From Candidatus Binataceae bacterium (GTDB lineage: Bacteria > Desulfobacterota > Binatia > Binatales > Binataceae), in NCBI GenBank assembly GCA_036495685.1, contig DASXMJ010000051.1:1-64000 (forward strand): DNA of 64,000 bases, in the 5' to 3' direction. The notes beneath the pieces were generated by a model. The model was not told the origin of the DNA and ran no database searches. It saw only the letters and a list, made by a program, of their open reading frames with translations. Below, piece by piece: positions 54,079 to 63,375 of the stretch (the first letter of the stretch is position 1; each line of letters begins with the position of its first letter). The translations under genes were made by a program, and so were the position numbers.

Positions 54079-54798
54079 ATGGAAATCGTCTCGCAGGAAG
54101 TCAGCGTCGGGAGCGAGAAAATGCCTTGTCATCTGGCACGTCCGGCGTCGGGCGGTCCCTATCCGAGTCTAGTCGTCGTGATGGAGGCATTTGGGCTCAA
54201 CGATCACATCAAGAACATCACCGGGCGTTTCGCGGCTGAAGGCTTCGTGGCAATTGCCCCGAATCTCTACTTCCGCCAACCCAACAACGTGGTCGCGTAC
54301 AACGATCTGCCGGGCGCCTTTCGCCTGATGGGATCGCTCAACGACGATCAGGTCGTCGCGGACATGACCGGAGCGATCAACTACCTAAAGACCCTCAAGG
54401 AGGCAAAGCCAGCGTTTGGCACGGTGGGATTCTGCATGGGAGGACGGGTCTGTTTCCTTACTGCCTGCCGCAATGCCGACGTGAAAGCAACCGCGCCCTA
54501 CTACGGCGGCGGGATGGTGAGCTCTCGGCAGCCCAGCGAAAAACCGCCAATCGCCTACGTGGAAGGTCTCAAAGCCCCGGTGCTCGCGTTCTTTGGCGGC
54601 AAGGATGCGTTCATACCGCTGACCGAGGTCGACAAGTTCCGCGACGCGCTGAAGAATTCAGGGAAGACCGCGGACGTGGTCCTGTATGCCGACGCCGACC
54701 ACGGTTTCATGTGCGACGATCGCCCGTCGCATCATCCGCAGCACGCCAAGGAAGCCTTTGCCAAGACCATCGCGTTCTTCAAGCAGAACCTTGGCTGA
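54079..54798 (+). CDS. Dienelactone hydrolase family protein
   Basis: The 239-residue alpha/beta hydrolase has Glu36 in VVMEAFGLNDHIKN, the nucleophile Cys119 in GFCMGGRVCF, and the Asp/His pair near FFGGKDAFIPL and ADADHGFMCDDRPS, the carboxymethylenebutenolidase arrangement. It may open lactones from aromatic breakdown or act on other esters. The ATG at 54079 has AGGAGGT upstream; the longer frame from 54043 has none. It is followed after 15 bases by a small lipoprotein-like gene. Confidence 0.9.
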   Translation: MEIVSQEVSVGSEKMPCHLARPASGGPYPSLVVVMEAFGLNDHIKNITGRFAAEGFVAIAPNLYFRQPNNVVAYNDLPGAFRLMGSLNDDQVVADMTGAINYLKTLKEAKPAFGTVGFCMGGRVCFLTACRNADVKATAPYYGGGMVSSRQPSEKPPIAYVEGLKAPVLAFFGGKDAFIPLTEVDKFRDALKNSGKTADVVLYADADHGFMCDDRPSHHPQHAKEAFAKTIAFFKQNLG

Positions 54799-54813
54799 GC
54801 GGATCGTTGGCGC

Positions 54814-55278
54814 ATGACCGATAGCACGCGGGCCGGCGCTCTTGGCCGGCCCGTTTTCTATCTGATGCTGGCCGGGACGCTGGCGCTGGTCGCCGCCTGC
54901 TACTCGACCAGTTATCGGAAGGAAATGGCGGCCACCGTCGACCTGCTAAGCGGGCTCGCCGAGAAACTGGCTGATTACTGCGGTGCGGGTTTCAAGGTGG
55001 ACGACCGCCAGATTTCCTCGGAGGAGATGGGCGAGTTCTACTATGCACTCAACAAGGCCGAGGCCTTTAGGGCAATGCGGCGCAGCCGAGCCCAACGACT
55101 ATCCTATCGTGATTTCAGCACCCTGCTTGAGCAGTACGCCGCGTTCGTCCATTCTGCAGACGAATACCGGCTCGGCGGTCACGTCGACCCCGTGGAGCTC
55201 GCCGCTCTGATCGCGCAACGCGATGCGGTCAGGAAGACCGCATCGCGAGTGCGTGGGGACCTGGCCTCAGAAAAATAG
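54814..55278 (+). CDS. Uncharacterised possible lipoprotein
   Basis: The 154-residue product has a hydrophobic N-terminal segment (about 13-28) ending in LVAAC, a good lipobox with Cys29 as the lipid site, followed by a mainly helical charged region (about 32-150). I do not recognise a family. It lies 15 bases downstream of the dienelactone hydrolase gene, so the two are probably cotranscribed, and its stop is one base from the convergent nitroreductase stop. Confidence 0.6.
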   Translation: MTDSTRAGALGRPVFYLMLAGTLALVAACYSTSYRKEMAATVDLLSGLAEKLADYCGAGFKVDDRQISSEEMGEFYYALNKAEAFRAMRRSRAQRLSYRDFSTLLEQYAAFVHSADEYRLGGHVDPVELAALIAQRDAVRKTASRVRGDLASEK

Positions 55279-55279
55279 C

Positions 55280-55960
55280 TTACCCCTTCCAGCGATTGCC
55301 GTAGCGGTCGAGGCAGACCACCTCGCCGACCGGACGACGCCGGATAGGGCCGAACTTGTCGCGCGGGTAGCCGATGGGCAGCAGCGCGTAGGTCTGTACC
55401 TCGGCAGGCAACCCAACGATCGCCTTAACCTCGTCTTCGTAGAACATGTGGATGGTGGTCAGCACCGTACCCAGTCCGAAAGCGCGGCAGGCGAGGATGA
55501 TATTCTGCACCGCCGGATAAATGCTCGATCCCCCCATCCGCGCCAGGTTGCGCATCGCCGCTGCCGCCTCCGGCGGCAGCTTCGCCGGCTGCCCGCCGAC
55601 CTGTCCTGGCTGCAGGCAGGCCAGCAGCAGCACCGGCGCCTCGGCCATGTGATCGATCAAGTAGGTGGCCGACGCCATCAGCTTGTCGTACTGCTTCTGC
55701 TCCATGTGCGCGGGCTTGACCCGGTCGGCGTACAAGGCCATCAGGATTCCGCCTCCCTTGCGATAGACCTCGCCAAGCTTCCGGCGTTGGTCGGGGTCCT
55801 TGACCACCACGAACAGCCAGGTTTGTTCGTTACTCCCCGACGGCGCTCGAATTCCCGCCTCGAGAATCTTGGTGATCACTTCGTCCGGCACGGGATCCGG
55901 TTTAAACCTGCGTAGCGCTCTTGCGGTGTTGATCGCTTCAAAAAGTCCGAACTCTGCCAT
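55280..55960 (-). CDS. Nitroreductase family protein
   Basis: The 226-residue FMN enzyme has the start AINTARALRRFKPDPVPDEVITKILEAG with APSGSNEQTWLFVVV, the classic FMN-binding opening, and the C-terminal ILACRAFGLGTVLTTIH and PIGYPRDKFGPIRRRPVGEVV. The ATG at 55960 (MAEFGLFEAIN) has GGAG 8 bases upstream; the longer frame to 56074 would run into the upstream terminator. NAD(P)H-dependent reduction of nitro, quinone or dehalogenation substrates is possible. A terminator separates it from the VOC gene. Confidence 0.9.
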   Translation of the reverse strand: MAEFGLFEAINTARALRRFKPDPVPDEVITKILEAGIRAPSGSNEQTWLFVVVKDPDQRRKLGEVYRKGGGILMALYADRVKPAHMEQKQYDKLMASATYLIDHMAEAPVLLLACLQPGQVGGQPAKLPPEAAAAMRNLARMGGSSIYPAVQNIILACRAFGLGTVLTTIHMFYEDEVKAIVGLPAEVQTYALLPIGYPRDKFGPIRRRPVGEVVCLDRYGNRWKG

Positions 55961-56014
55961 GGGAACACTCCAATCTTGGTTTCGGGCGGCATGAGTATCA
56001 GCGATCGCCCCCGG

Positions 56015-56050
56015 AAAAAAAAGAGCGGCCGGCAGCAACCTCCGACCGCT
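56015..56050 (-). terminator. Intrinsic terminator after the VOC gene
   Basis: On the minus strand AGCGGTCGG (56050-56042) pairs with CCGGCCGCT (56032-56024; one GU) over a 9-base loop, followed by C and eight T residues (56022-56015). It lies 33 bases after the VOC stop and ahead of the nitroreductase start. Confidence 0.85.
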
Positions 56051-56083
56051 TTGGCAAGCCTCGATGAGAGCCACGCGCCGCGT

Positions 56084-56653
56084 CTATACGGGCGTCCGTT
56101 GCGCGGCCTTAGGCTGCTGCGGACCCATCAGCATCTGGTGAACCTTCTTGGCGTCCTCCGGATCGGTGACCATCGGCCCGGGCTGGTCATGATGCTTCAT
56201 GATCTTGTCGTCGGCGGTAAACTCGCGCATGGTCGCGCAATACTCCAGCAGCAGCCCGTTGGGATCGCGGAAGTAAATCGAGCGGCACCATTCGTGGTCG
56301 ACCACTGGCGTCACATCGACCCCGCGCTCCTTTAACATCGCGCGCTTTTCTTCCAGCGCCTTCATGTCGTCGCACCAGAAGGCAAAGTGATAGAACGCGC
56401 CCGGCAGGCCCTGCGCGCTGTTGATATCGGTCGCCCACTCCGCGGGAAGTCCCGGGACCTTCTCCGGGCACATGAAGGCGACCAGCGAACCGTCGCCCGT
56501 GTTGAGAAAGACGTGTTTGATCTTGCCCTCTTTACCGGTCTCGATAATGTCCGCCCAGGCGACTTCCCAACCGAGCTTCTTGGTGTAGAACTCAATGGTG
56601 CGATCGATGTCGAGTGTGGCCAATCCCAAATGATGCACTCCGGTTCGCTTCAT
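56084..56653 (-). CDS. VOC family (glyoxalase/bleomycin resistance/dioxygenase) protein
   Basis: The 189-residue protein has the repeated VOC beta-alpha-beta units: VHHLGLATLDIDRTIEFYTKKLG at the start with a metal His, FLNTGDGSLVAFMCPE, AFYHFAFWCDDMKALEEKRAML with a second His, and YFRDPNGLLLEYCA with the C-terminal Glu. Metal ligands are therefore complete. Activity could be dioxygenase, lyase or epimerase. A ribosome-binding site AGGAGG lies 8 bases upstream and overlaps a palindrome. A strong terminator follows. Confidence 0.86.
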   Translation of the reverse strand: MKRTGVHHLGLATLDIDRTIEFYTKKLGWEVAWADIIETGKEGKIKHVFLNTGDGSLVAFMCPEKVPGLPAEWATDINSAQGLPGAFYHFAFWCDDMKALEEKRAMLKERGVDVTPVVDHEWCRSIYFRDPNGLLLEYCATMREFTADDKIMKHHDQPGPMVTDPEDAKKVHQMLMGPQQPKAAQRTPV

Positions 56654-56665
56654 CGCGGAACCCTC

Positions 56666-56681
56666 CTGAACGGTAGTTCAG
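56666..56681. promoter_or_regulatory. 16-bp palindrome at the VOC gene ribosome-binding site
   Basis: CTGAAC-GGTA-GTTCAG is a perfect inverted repeat abutting the AGGAGG of the VOC gene. Its size and position fit an operator for a dimeric repressor or a translation-controlling hairpin. No regulator gene is adjacent. Confidence 0.4.
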
Positions 56682-56759
56682 ACCGTGTGCTCACCATTTA
56701 AGTCTCGCACCCGGTGTTTGTCAAAACATCTGACCGATCCTTCAAGCACACCCGCAACT

Positions 56760-59501
56760 CTAGTGATTCAGCTGAGGCGCGGGCTGCCCCAGCTCTTGTC
56801 CGAGCGTCTGCATCTCTGCGCCGAACGCGGTCCAGTTCCCCGCCCGCAAAGCATCCATGGCACGATTGTAGTGCTGCGAAGCAGACTGGAGATTGGCCCC
56901 CGCCGGCGCGCCCGCCACCGTAGCGGGCGCCACGGCCATGGCGAGCACCGGCGCTGCAGGGGCCGGTGCTGCGATAAACAGCGCCTGCAGGGTAGCCTCG
57001 AGCGTCTCGCCCATTACCACGCGATCGCTGTACGACGCGATCACTCTCTGCAATTCGGGAAGTTGTCCATTCTCCGCACGAATATAGAGCGGCTCGACGT
57101 ATAGCAGCGAGTCCTGGATCGGAATGACGATAAGGTTTCCGAAGACTACCTTGGAGCCCATCTGGTTCCACAGCGACAACTGCCGAGAGATTTCGGGGTT
57201 CTGGTTGATACGCGCCTGGATCTGATAGGGCCCGTAAAACAATCGATCTTTGGAAAATGCGTATTCGAAGAGATGGCCGTAGTCGTCCCCGTCGCAGCGC
57301 GCTGCGAGCCACGAGATCATATTGTCACGCCCCTGCGGCACCATCGGCAGCATCAGGATGTATTCGGCGGTGGTCTCTCTCGGCAGCCGCATGATTACGT
57401 AGTAAGGCTGCATCGCGATGACCTGGTCGCCGTAGTTCTCACGCGGAAATCCCCACAGATCCTCGCGGTTGTAAAACACCTGGGGGTCGGTCATGTGGTA
57501 GGTGCGATAGATGTCCGCCTGGATCAGAAACAGATCTTCCGGATAGCGAATGTGCTGGCGCAGGTCGCCGGGCATCTGCGACATGGGCTTGAACAGGGCC
57601 GGGAAAATCCGCTCCCAGGTCTGAATCACCGGATCCTCGGGGTCGGCCACGTAAAATTCGGTGGTGCCGCTGTATGCGTCGACGACCACCTTCACCGAGT
57701 TGCGGATATAGTTGATCTGATCGGCATTGCGTTGTGAATAAGGATAATGATCGCTGGTGGTGTAGGCGTCGACGATCCAGGCTATGTGTCCATCGCGAAT
57801 GATTGGATACGGATCACGATCGAGCACGAGGAACGGCGCGATATACGAGATGCGCTGGGTGATGTTGCGCCGGAACATGATCCTGCTCTTCGGCACGATG
57901 TTTTCTGTAACCAGCAGGTTGATGTCTCTGTAGAAGATGCTGAACAGCAGGCGTCTTAAGAATCCCGACACCAGCACCCCGCCCTCGCCCGAGTAGAAAC
58001 CGAAGACATTCTGCGCTCCCTTCGGATAGTTGAACTCGGGCGTCGCCGCATTGACGATCGCGTAATTGTCTGGTTGTTCGCCGAAATATATCCCCGGCTG
58101 ATCGATCTTGAAGCCAACGTTGGAAACTGGCGGGATGTCCTTGATGAAAAAGATGGGCAGTCCTTCGGAGTCTTTGGCGTTGACCGGACCCATCGCGACC
58201 CCCACCCCATGAGTAAATTTCAGATGCTGATTAACCCAGGTTTGCGCGTTTTCGGGGAGCTGGTCGATGTTCATCTCGCGCGCCGAGAGCATGACCTCCG
58301 TGTAGTTGCCGTTGATCGTGTAGCGATCGATGTCGACGTCCTTGAAGTCGTAATACAGGCGGATTTCCTGGAGTTGCCGGTAGGTCGCAATTAGCGGTCG
58401 TGGATCCCACAGACGAATGTTCTTGATGGTGGGCGCGTCCTGCTCGACACTGGCCATGGTGAGCGTTCCCAACCCCCCAAACTGCTTCACATCCACGCCG
58501 TCGAGCTTGTAGGCACGGCGCGTCATCGCAATGTTGCGCTCGATGTACGGGCGCTCGATGCGCAGTTCGTCGGGCTTGACCCACAATCGCTCGATGACCG
58601 GCTGCGCAAAATTCAGCAGGAGGGAAGGTCCGAACGATATGATCGCCGCGACCACGAGCCGGGCCAGCCCGCGCTCGGTCAGGTTGGCAAAACAAACCAC
58701 CGCGGCGAGCAGCGAGAACACTACCAGCAGCCACAGTCCGGGCTGCCACAAAATCGCATCCACGTAGCGGAGACCGAAGACCACCCCGTTGGTGTGAAGC
58801 AGCAGATTGAAGCGCGCCAGCCAGAACCCGAAAGCGCGCTGGAGAAAGAACAGCCCCAGCAGGACCGACGCGTGTGCGGCTACCGCGGGCGCAATCCTGG
58901 GCGGCGTCTCCCGGAAATCAAGCGCCCCACGCGACCAATAGACCGCCGCCGCGACCGCCCCCGCCAGGAAAATGACCAGAAGCGCTGCGTCCCGCAGTTC
59001 TTCAAGCAACGGCAGCGCGAAGACGTAGAACCCCACGTCGTGGCCAAACGCGCTTTCCTTCACGCCGAAAGGAACGTGATAAAACCCCTTCAGATACACG
59101 TCCCAGCTTGCGGCTTCGCCCTGCGCCACGAATATGGCGAGTACCGCGGAACCCGCGATGACAATCGCCCGCCACGGCACCCGGTCGCCCAGCGTGCGGA
59201 TCAACTCCGGCAGATTGACCTCGGCGCCCTCGCCGGGTCGCCGAACCACCCGCAAGCGTTCGCGGTCCCGGCTTAAGGCGACGGCCGCCAGTCCGCTGAC
59301 CACGATCGTGGCGAACGCGAAGACCCAAACGGCCGCGAAGATAGCAACTTCCGCCTTGATGGTCGTTGCAAAGACGCTTCCATAGCCGAGTGCGCGAAAC
59401 CACAGCAGATCGACAAAGAACTGGTCGGTAATCGAGAGCAGAATGCCGCCCACCAGGACGACGACCGCCACCAGGCCCAGAAGGATTGTCCGTGGTCGCA
59501 T
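56760..59501 (-). CDS. UPF0182 family membrane protein
   Basis: The 913-residue protein matches the UPF0182 layout: about seven N-terminal hydrophobic helices (first 290 residues) with FLQRAFGFWLARFNLLLHTNG and GLRYVDAILWQPGLWLLVVF, then a large extracytoplasmic domain with IERNIAMTRRAYKLDGV, NIRLWDPRPLIATYRQLQEI, YDFKDVDIDRY and MPGDLRQHIRYPEDLFLIQA, and a Pro/Ala-rich tail before a terminal helix. The function of UPF0182 is unknown. A DUF1232-like gene ends 9 bases upstream on the same strand. Confidence 0.92.
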   Translation of the reverse strand: MRPRTILLGLVAVVVLVGGILLSITDQFFVDLLWFRALGYGSVFATTIKAEVAIFAAVWVFAFATIVVSGLAAVALSRDRERLRVVRRPGEGAEVNLPELIRTLGDRVPWRAIVIAGSAVLAIFVAQGEAASWDVYLKGFYHVPFGVKESAFGHDVGFYVFALPLLEELRDAALLVIFLAGAVAAAVYWSRGALDFRETPPRIAPAVAAHASVLLGLFFLQRAFGFWLARFNLLLHTNGVVFGLRYVDAILWQPGLWLLVVFSLLAAVVCFANLTERGLARLVVAAIISFGPSLLLNFAQPVIERLWVKPDELRIERPYIERNIAMTRRAYKLDGVDVKQFGGLGTLTMASVEQDAPTIKNIRLWDPRPLIATYRQLQEIRLYYDFKDVDIDRYTINGNYTEVMLSAREMNIDQLPENAQTWVNQHLKFTHGVGVAMGPVNAKDSEGLPIFFIKDIPPVSNVGFKIDQPGIYFGEQPDNYAIVNAATPEFNYPKGAQNVFGFYSGEGGVLVSGFLRRLLFSIFYRDINLLVTENIVPKSRIMFRRNITQRISYIAPFLVLDRDPYPIIRDGHIAWIVDAYTTSDHYPYSQRNADQINYIRNSVKVVVDAYSGTTEFYVADPEDPVIQTWERIFPALFKPMSQMPGDLRQHIRYPEDLFLIQADIYRTYHMTDPQVFYNREDLWGFPRENYGDQVIAMQPYYVIMRLPRETTAEYILMLPMVPQGRDNMISWLAARCDGDDYGHLFEYAFSKDRLFYGPYQIQARINQNPEISRQLSLWNQMGSKVVFGNLIVIPIQDSLLYVEPLYIRAENGQLPELQRVIASYSDRVVMGETLEATLQALFIAAPAPAAPVLAMAVAPATVAGAPAGANLQSASQHYNRAMDALRAGNWTAFGAEMQTLGQELGQPAPQLNH

Positions 59502-59510
59502 CAGGGTGAG

Positions 59511-59825
59511 CTACTGTCCGCGTGCGATCCTGCTCACATGTTCGCGCACGACTTCGGGCGGACTGAGCCAGACCAGGATCTTGAAGGCGAGGACTCCGAC
59601 CACAAGCCAGCCGATCTCACCGAGAATGGGAACCAGGTCCAGCTCCATTGCCGGCGGCGACATCATGAGGAGCAACGCGAGCACCGGTACCAACTTTGCC
59701 AGCAGCGGGACCCGCGGATCCTTCATCAGCCGCCAGAAAACGCGAACGAACTGCGGCAGGTACCCGACCAGCCGGCTCAGCTGAAGCGGCGGGAGAAAGT
59801 GCATGCGCAAGAATTGCCAGAACAT
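59511..59825 (-). CDS. DUF1232-like small membrane protein
   Basis: The 104-residue protein has a short amphipathic start, then RLMKDPRVPLLAKLVPVLALLLMMSP, a Pro-containing loop and a second hydrophobic segment, ending in LSPPEVVREHVSRI. The KDPRVPLLAKL...LSP spacing followed by a second helix is typical of DUF1232 and related small membrane proteins. Its stop lies 9 bases before the UPF0182 start, so the two are probably cotranscribed. Function unknown. Confidence 0.72.
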   Translation of the reverse strand: MFWQFLRMHFLPPLQLSRLVGYLPQFVRVFWRLMKDPRVPLLAKLVPVLALLLMMSPPAMELDLVPILGEIGWLVVGVLAFKILVWLSPPEVVREHVSRIARGQ

Positions 59826-59939
59826 CGAGACTTCCCGGTGAAACTAATCTAGCACACGGCCCGCCGAATGTTGCCACCTTCCAACGGTGGTTTGTCTTCG
59901 CTCGTGGTAAGCTCAGGTGGGAGGAAGGAGGGCGGCGGA

Positions 59940-61634
59940 TTGAAACGACACATGGCGCTGGGCGACTTCCTGGTCGCTTACCTTCGTAAAATCGGGGTTG
60001 ATCATATTTTTGGGATTCCCGGCGACCTGGCCCTCAAGTTGTTCTTTGCGCTGGGCCGCCAACACGGGATACGGATCATCACCCTGTCGCACGAGCCGGG
60101 GGTCGGGTTTGCCGCCGACGGCTACGCGCGGGCGACCGGAAAGATCGGCGTGGCGTGCGTGACCTACGGCGCTGGGGGTCACAACATGGTCAACCCGGTG
60201 GCCGGCTCGTTCTCCGAACGGGTCCCGATTCTGGTTTTCTCCGGCGGTCCCGGAGAAGAGGAACGCAAACTCGGGACTCTCATTCACCACCAGGCCCGCG
60301 AGATCGAATCGCAGCATCGGATTTTCCAGGAAGTGACCTGCGCGTCGCGGGTCCTAACCGATCCGCGGCGCGCCGCTCACGAGCTGCACGAAGTAGTCAA
60401 CGCCATCTGGGCGGAGCAGCGTCCCGGTTATGTCGAGATTCATCGCGACATGGTCGATCAGATCATCGAGGTGCCCGACGAGCTGATCGACTGGGACGGG
60501 CATTTGCACACGCGCGAATCCGATGCGCGTAAGGTCAAAGAGGCGGCGCGCGAAACCGCCGCGATGTTCGGTGAGAGCCGCCATCCGATCACGGTCGCGG
60601 GCATCGAGATTCATCGCTACAAGGCGTCCCATGAACTCATCGAGCTGGCCGAGAAGATGGGCGCCCCGGTCTGCACCACCGTGCTCGGCAAGGGCGCCTT
60701 TCCGATGGACCATCCGCTCTACCTGGGCGTTCACATCGGGTCGATCAGCCCGCCACCGATCGTGGCGCGAATGGACGAGGCTGATTTCGTCCTGAACCTC
60801 GGATGCCTCAAGACCGACATGAATTTTGGCAATCGCCCGCCGCGGGACATTCAGGGCAAGACGGTGTGGGCAGTCGACCGGCGCGTCGATGTGAAGTACC
60901 ACACCTATACGGAGGTGGGTGTGCGCGACTTCGTGCGGGCCCTGCTCAAGGAGAATCTCCGGCACCATCGCGAAGCGGTAAATTACGCCGACAATTTGCG
61001 CGAGGTGCCGGCACGGGACGATGGTCAGATCCGGGTGGGGCAGATCCTGCTGGCGGTGAACGAATTCCTCGCCGATCACCGCCGTTACATGGTGGTCACC
61101 GAATCGGGCGATATGCTGTTTGGCGGGCTCGACGTGCGGGTGCCGCATGACGGCACCTACCTGGCGCAGGGGTTCTACGCTTCCATGGGTTTCGCGGTTC
61201 CCGCTGCGCTCGGCGCCCAACTCGGATCCGGGTTGCGTCCGCTGATTCTCTGCGGCGACGGCGGCTTTCAGATGACCGGCCCCGAGATTTCGCACGCCGC
61301 TATTCTGGGACTCAATCCGATCGTCCTGCTGATTAACAACGGGGGATGGGGGATCTTCCGGCCGGTGGTCGAACGCCGCGAGCTGCTCGAGATACCGCCG
61401 TGGCCCTATGCCAATCTCGCGCGTGATTGGGGCGGGAGTGGCTTCGAGGCCAACACCTTGTCGCAGCTGCGACGCGCGTTGACGGCGGCCGACAAGTCGC
61501 AGGGCTTCGTGATCATTGACGTACGCGTGGACCGCGACGATCTTTCCCCGGTCACCGTCAAGTACATCAAAGCCGCTGCCAAGCGTTCGCAGGCGCCGCG
61601 CCTGCGCAGCGCGCCGAAAGGTGCCGGCCAATGA
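59940..61634 (+). CDS. Thiamine-diphosphate-dependent 2-keto acid decarboxylase-like enzyme
   Basis: The 564-residue ThDP enzyme has the catalytic Glu in LSHEPGVGFAADGYARATG, the ThDP/Mg motif LCGDGGFQMTGPEISHAAIL ending in LLINN, and GVDHIFGIPGDLALKLFF near the start. The overall layout fits pyruvate/phenylpyruvate/indolepyruvate decarboxylase or benzoylformate decarboxylase more than acetolactate synthase. I chose the TTG at 59940, which has GGAGG 8 bases upstream; the ATG at 59952 is four codons later. It overlaps the next gene, an acyl-CoA synthetase, by 4 bases. Confidence 0.85.
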   Translation: MKRHMALGDFLVAYLRKIGVDHIFGIPGDLALKLFFALGRQHGIRIITLSHEPGVGFAADGYARATGKIGVACVTYGAGGHNMVNPVAGSFSERVPILVFSGGPGEEERKLGTLIHHQAREIESQHRIFQEVTCASRVLTDPRRAAHELHEVVNAIWAEQRPGYVEIHRDMVDQIIEVPDELIDWDGHLHTRESDARKVKEAARETAAMFGESRHPITVAGIEIHRYKASHELIELAEKMGAPVCTTVLGKGAFPMDHPLYLGVHIGSISPPPIVARMDEADFVLNLGCLKTDMNFGNRPPRDIQGKTVWAVDRRVDVKYHTYTEVGVRDFVRALLKENLRHHREAVNYADNLREVPARDDGQIRVGQILLAVNEFLADHRRYMVVTESGDMLFGGLDVRVPHDGTYLAQGFYASMGFAVPAALGAQLGSGLRPLILCGDGGFQMTGPEISHAAILGLNPIVLLINNGGWGIFRPVVERRELLEIPPWPYANLARDWGGSGFEANTLSQLRRALTAADKSQGFVIIDVRVDRDDLSPVTVKYIKAAAKRSQAPRLRSAPKGAGQ

Positions 61635-63235
61635 CCGGAACACGACCGCGTCATTTCGATTGGGCGGTGCCGGAGCATTTCAACTTTGGCGCCACCATCG
61701 ACCACTACGCGGAAGATCCGCATCGGGTTGCCCTACTCTGCGAGGACCAGGAGGGCCGGCGCGCCCGGCTGACCTTTGCTGATCTACGCTCCCAGTCCAA
61801 TCGCATCGCAAACCTCCTCCACGGAGTCGGACTCCGGCGTGGTGATGCGGTGCTGCTGGTCCTGCCGCGGATCTCGCTGTGGCAGGCGGCATATATTGGC
61901 GCGCTCAAGGCCGGCGCCCTGGTGATTCCGTGCACCTCGATGCTGCGTGAAAGAGATCTCGTCTATCGAGCGAACCACTCCGGCGCGCGGGCAATAATCG
62001 CCGGCGTGGAAAGCGCCGCGATGGTCGGAGAACTGCGCAACCAGTGTCCCACCCTCGTTCACTACCTGATCGCCGGCAGCGCGCGCACAGGATGGCTGGG
62101 ATTGCCGGAACTGATGCAGACGGCATCTCCGACCCATGGAGCGGTCAGAACGCGATCCTACGAACCCGCGATTTGCTACTACACTTCCGGCACCACCAAA
62201 GAGCCCAAAGCCGTTCTGCACAGTCACGCCTACACCTGGAGTCATCAATACACCGGCAGGGACTGGCTCGATGTTAAGCCGGGCGACCTGCACTGGACTA
62301 CTTCCGATACCGGGTGGGCCAAGGCCGCCTATGGCGTCTTGTTCGGTCCCTGGATGAACGGCGTGACAACCTTCATGTACAACGGTCGCTTCGAACCGAA
62401 AAAAGAACTCGATCTGCTGAGCCGTTACCGGATTACGAGCTTCTGCGCTCCGCCTACTGAGTACCGCATGCTCATCAAGGAAGATTTGCAGCAGCAGCAA
62501 TTTCCTACATTACGTAGCTGCACCGGCGCGGGTGAACCGCTCAATCCAGAAGTCATCGAAGTATGGAAGAAAGAGCTGGGGTTGACGATCCGCGATGGCT
62601 ATGGACAGACCGAAACTATCATTCTGGTTGCGAATCTGCCTGACACCCAGACCAAGCCCGGTTCGATGGGTCTGCCGTTTGCCGGCCAGGAGGTTTGCGT
62701 AGTCGACGATGCGCTCAACGAAGCCGCGGTGGACCAGGTCGGCCAGATAGCGGTCCGGGTCAAACCGAACCGCCCGCCTTCGTTGTTCCTCGAGTACTGG
62801 AAAAATCCCGAGGAAACCGCCGCGGTGTTCCAGGGCGACTACTATCTTACCGGCGACCATGCCACGCGTGACAGCGACGGTTACCTGTGGTTCGTGGGGC
62901 GCGCCGATGACGTGATCATTTCGGCCGGGTACCGAATCGGTCCGTTCGAAGTTGAGAGCGCCCTGCTGGAGCACCCGCAAGTTCTCGAGTCCGCGGTGGT
63001 TGCCAGCCCGGATCCCGACCGCGGCGCGATTGTCAAGGCATTCGTTCGCCTGAGACCGGGGGCGCCGCGAGACGCCGCACTGGTTCGCGAGTTGCAGGAA
63101 CACGTTAAACGCACGACTGCACCATACAAGTACCCGCGCGAGATCGAGTTCATGGATGAACTACCCAAGACGGTGAGCGGCAAGATTCGCAGGGTCGAGC
63201 TTCGCAAACGCGAAGAAGAACGCAAGCGTCACTAG
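61631..63235 (+). CDS. AMP-binding acyl-CoA synthetase
   Basis: The 534-residue adenylate-forming ligase has the P-loop YYTSGTTKEPKAVLHSH, the FTSDTGW-like WTTSDTGWAKAAYGVLFGP, the A5 motif DGYGQTETII, and the C-terminal A8/A10 motifs YLTGDHATRDSDGYLWFVGR and PKTVSGKIRR with the catalytic Lys. It is close to medium-chain or aryl acyl-CoA synthetases. It overlaps the decarboxylase gene by 4 bases (ATGA), suggesting one pathway in which a 2-keto acid product or a related acid is activated to a CoA thioester. Confidence 0.9.
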   Translation: MTGTRPRHFDWAVPEHFNFGATIDHYAEDPHRVALLCEDQEGRRARLTFADLRSQSNRIANLLHGVGLRRGDAVLLVLPRISLWQAAYIGALKAGALVIPCTSMLRERDLVYRANHSGARAIIAGVESAAMVGELRNQCPTLVHYLIAGSARTGWLGLPELMQTASPTHGAVRTRSYEPAICYYTSGTTKEPKAVLHSHAYTWSHQYTGRDWLDVKPGDLHWTTSDTGWAKAAYGVLFGPWMNGVTTFMYNGRFEPKKELDLLSRYRITSFCAPPTEYRMLIKEDLQQQQFPTLRSCTGAGEPLNPEVIEVWKKELGLTIRDGYGQTETIILVANLPDTQTKPGSMGLPFAGQEVCVVDDALNEAAVDQVGQIAVRVKPNRPPSLFLEYWKNPEETAAVFQGDYYLTGDHATRDSDGYLWFVGRADDVIISAGYRIGPFEVESALLEHPQVLESAVVASPDPDRGAIVKAFVRLRPGAPRDAALVRELQEHVKRTTAPYKYPREIEFMDELPKTVSGKIRRVELRKREEERKRH

Positions 63236-63375
63236 ACTCCCCTCTTCGTCACGCGTCGCATCAACCTTCCCAAATGAGGGCATTCGCCAGCCGCGCGAGC
63301 TGACTGGCAAAGCGGTAGACGACTGATACGACCATTGCTCAGTTCGCCGTTCACACTATGCTCTCTGAATATTCA

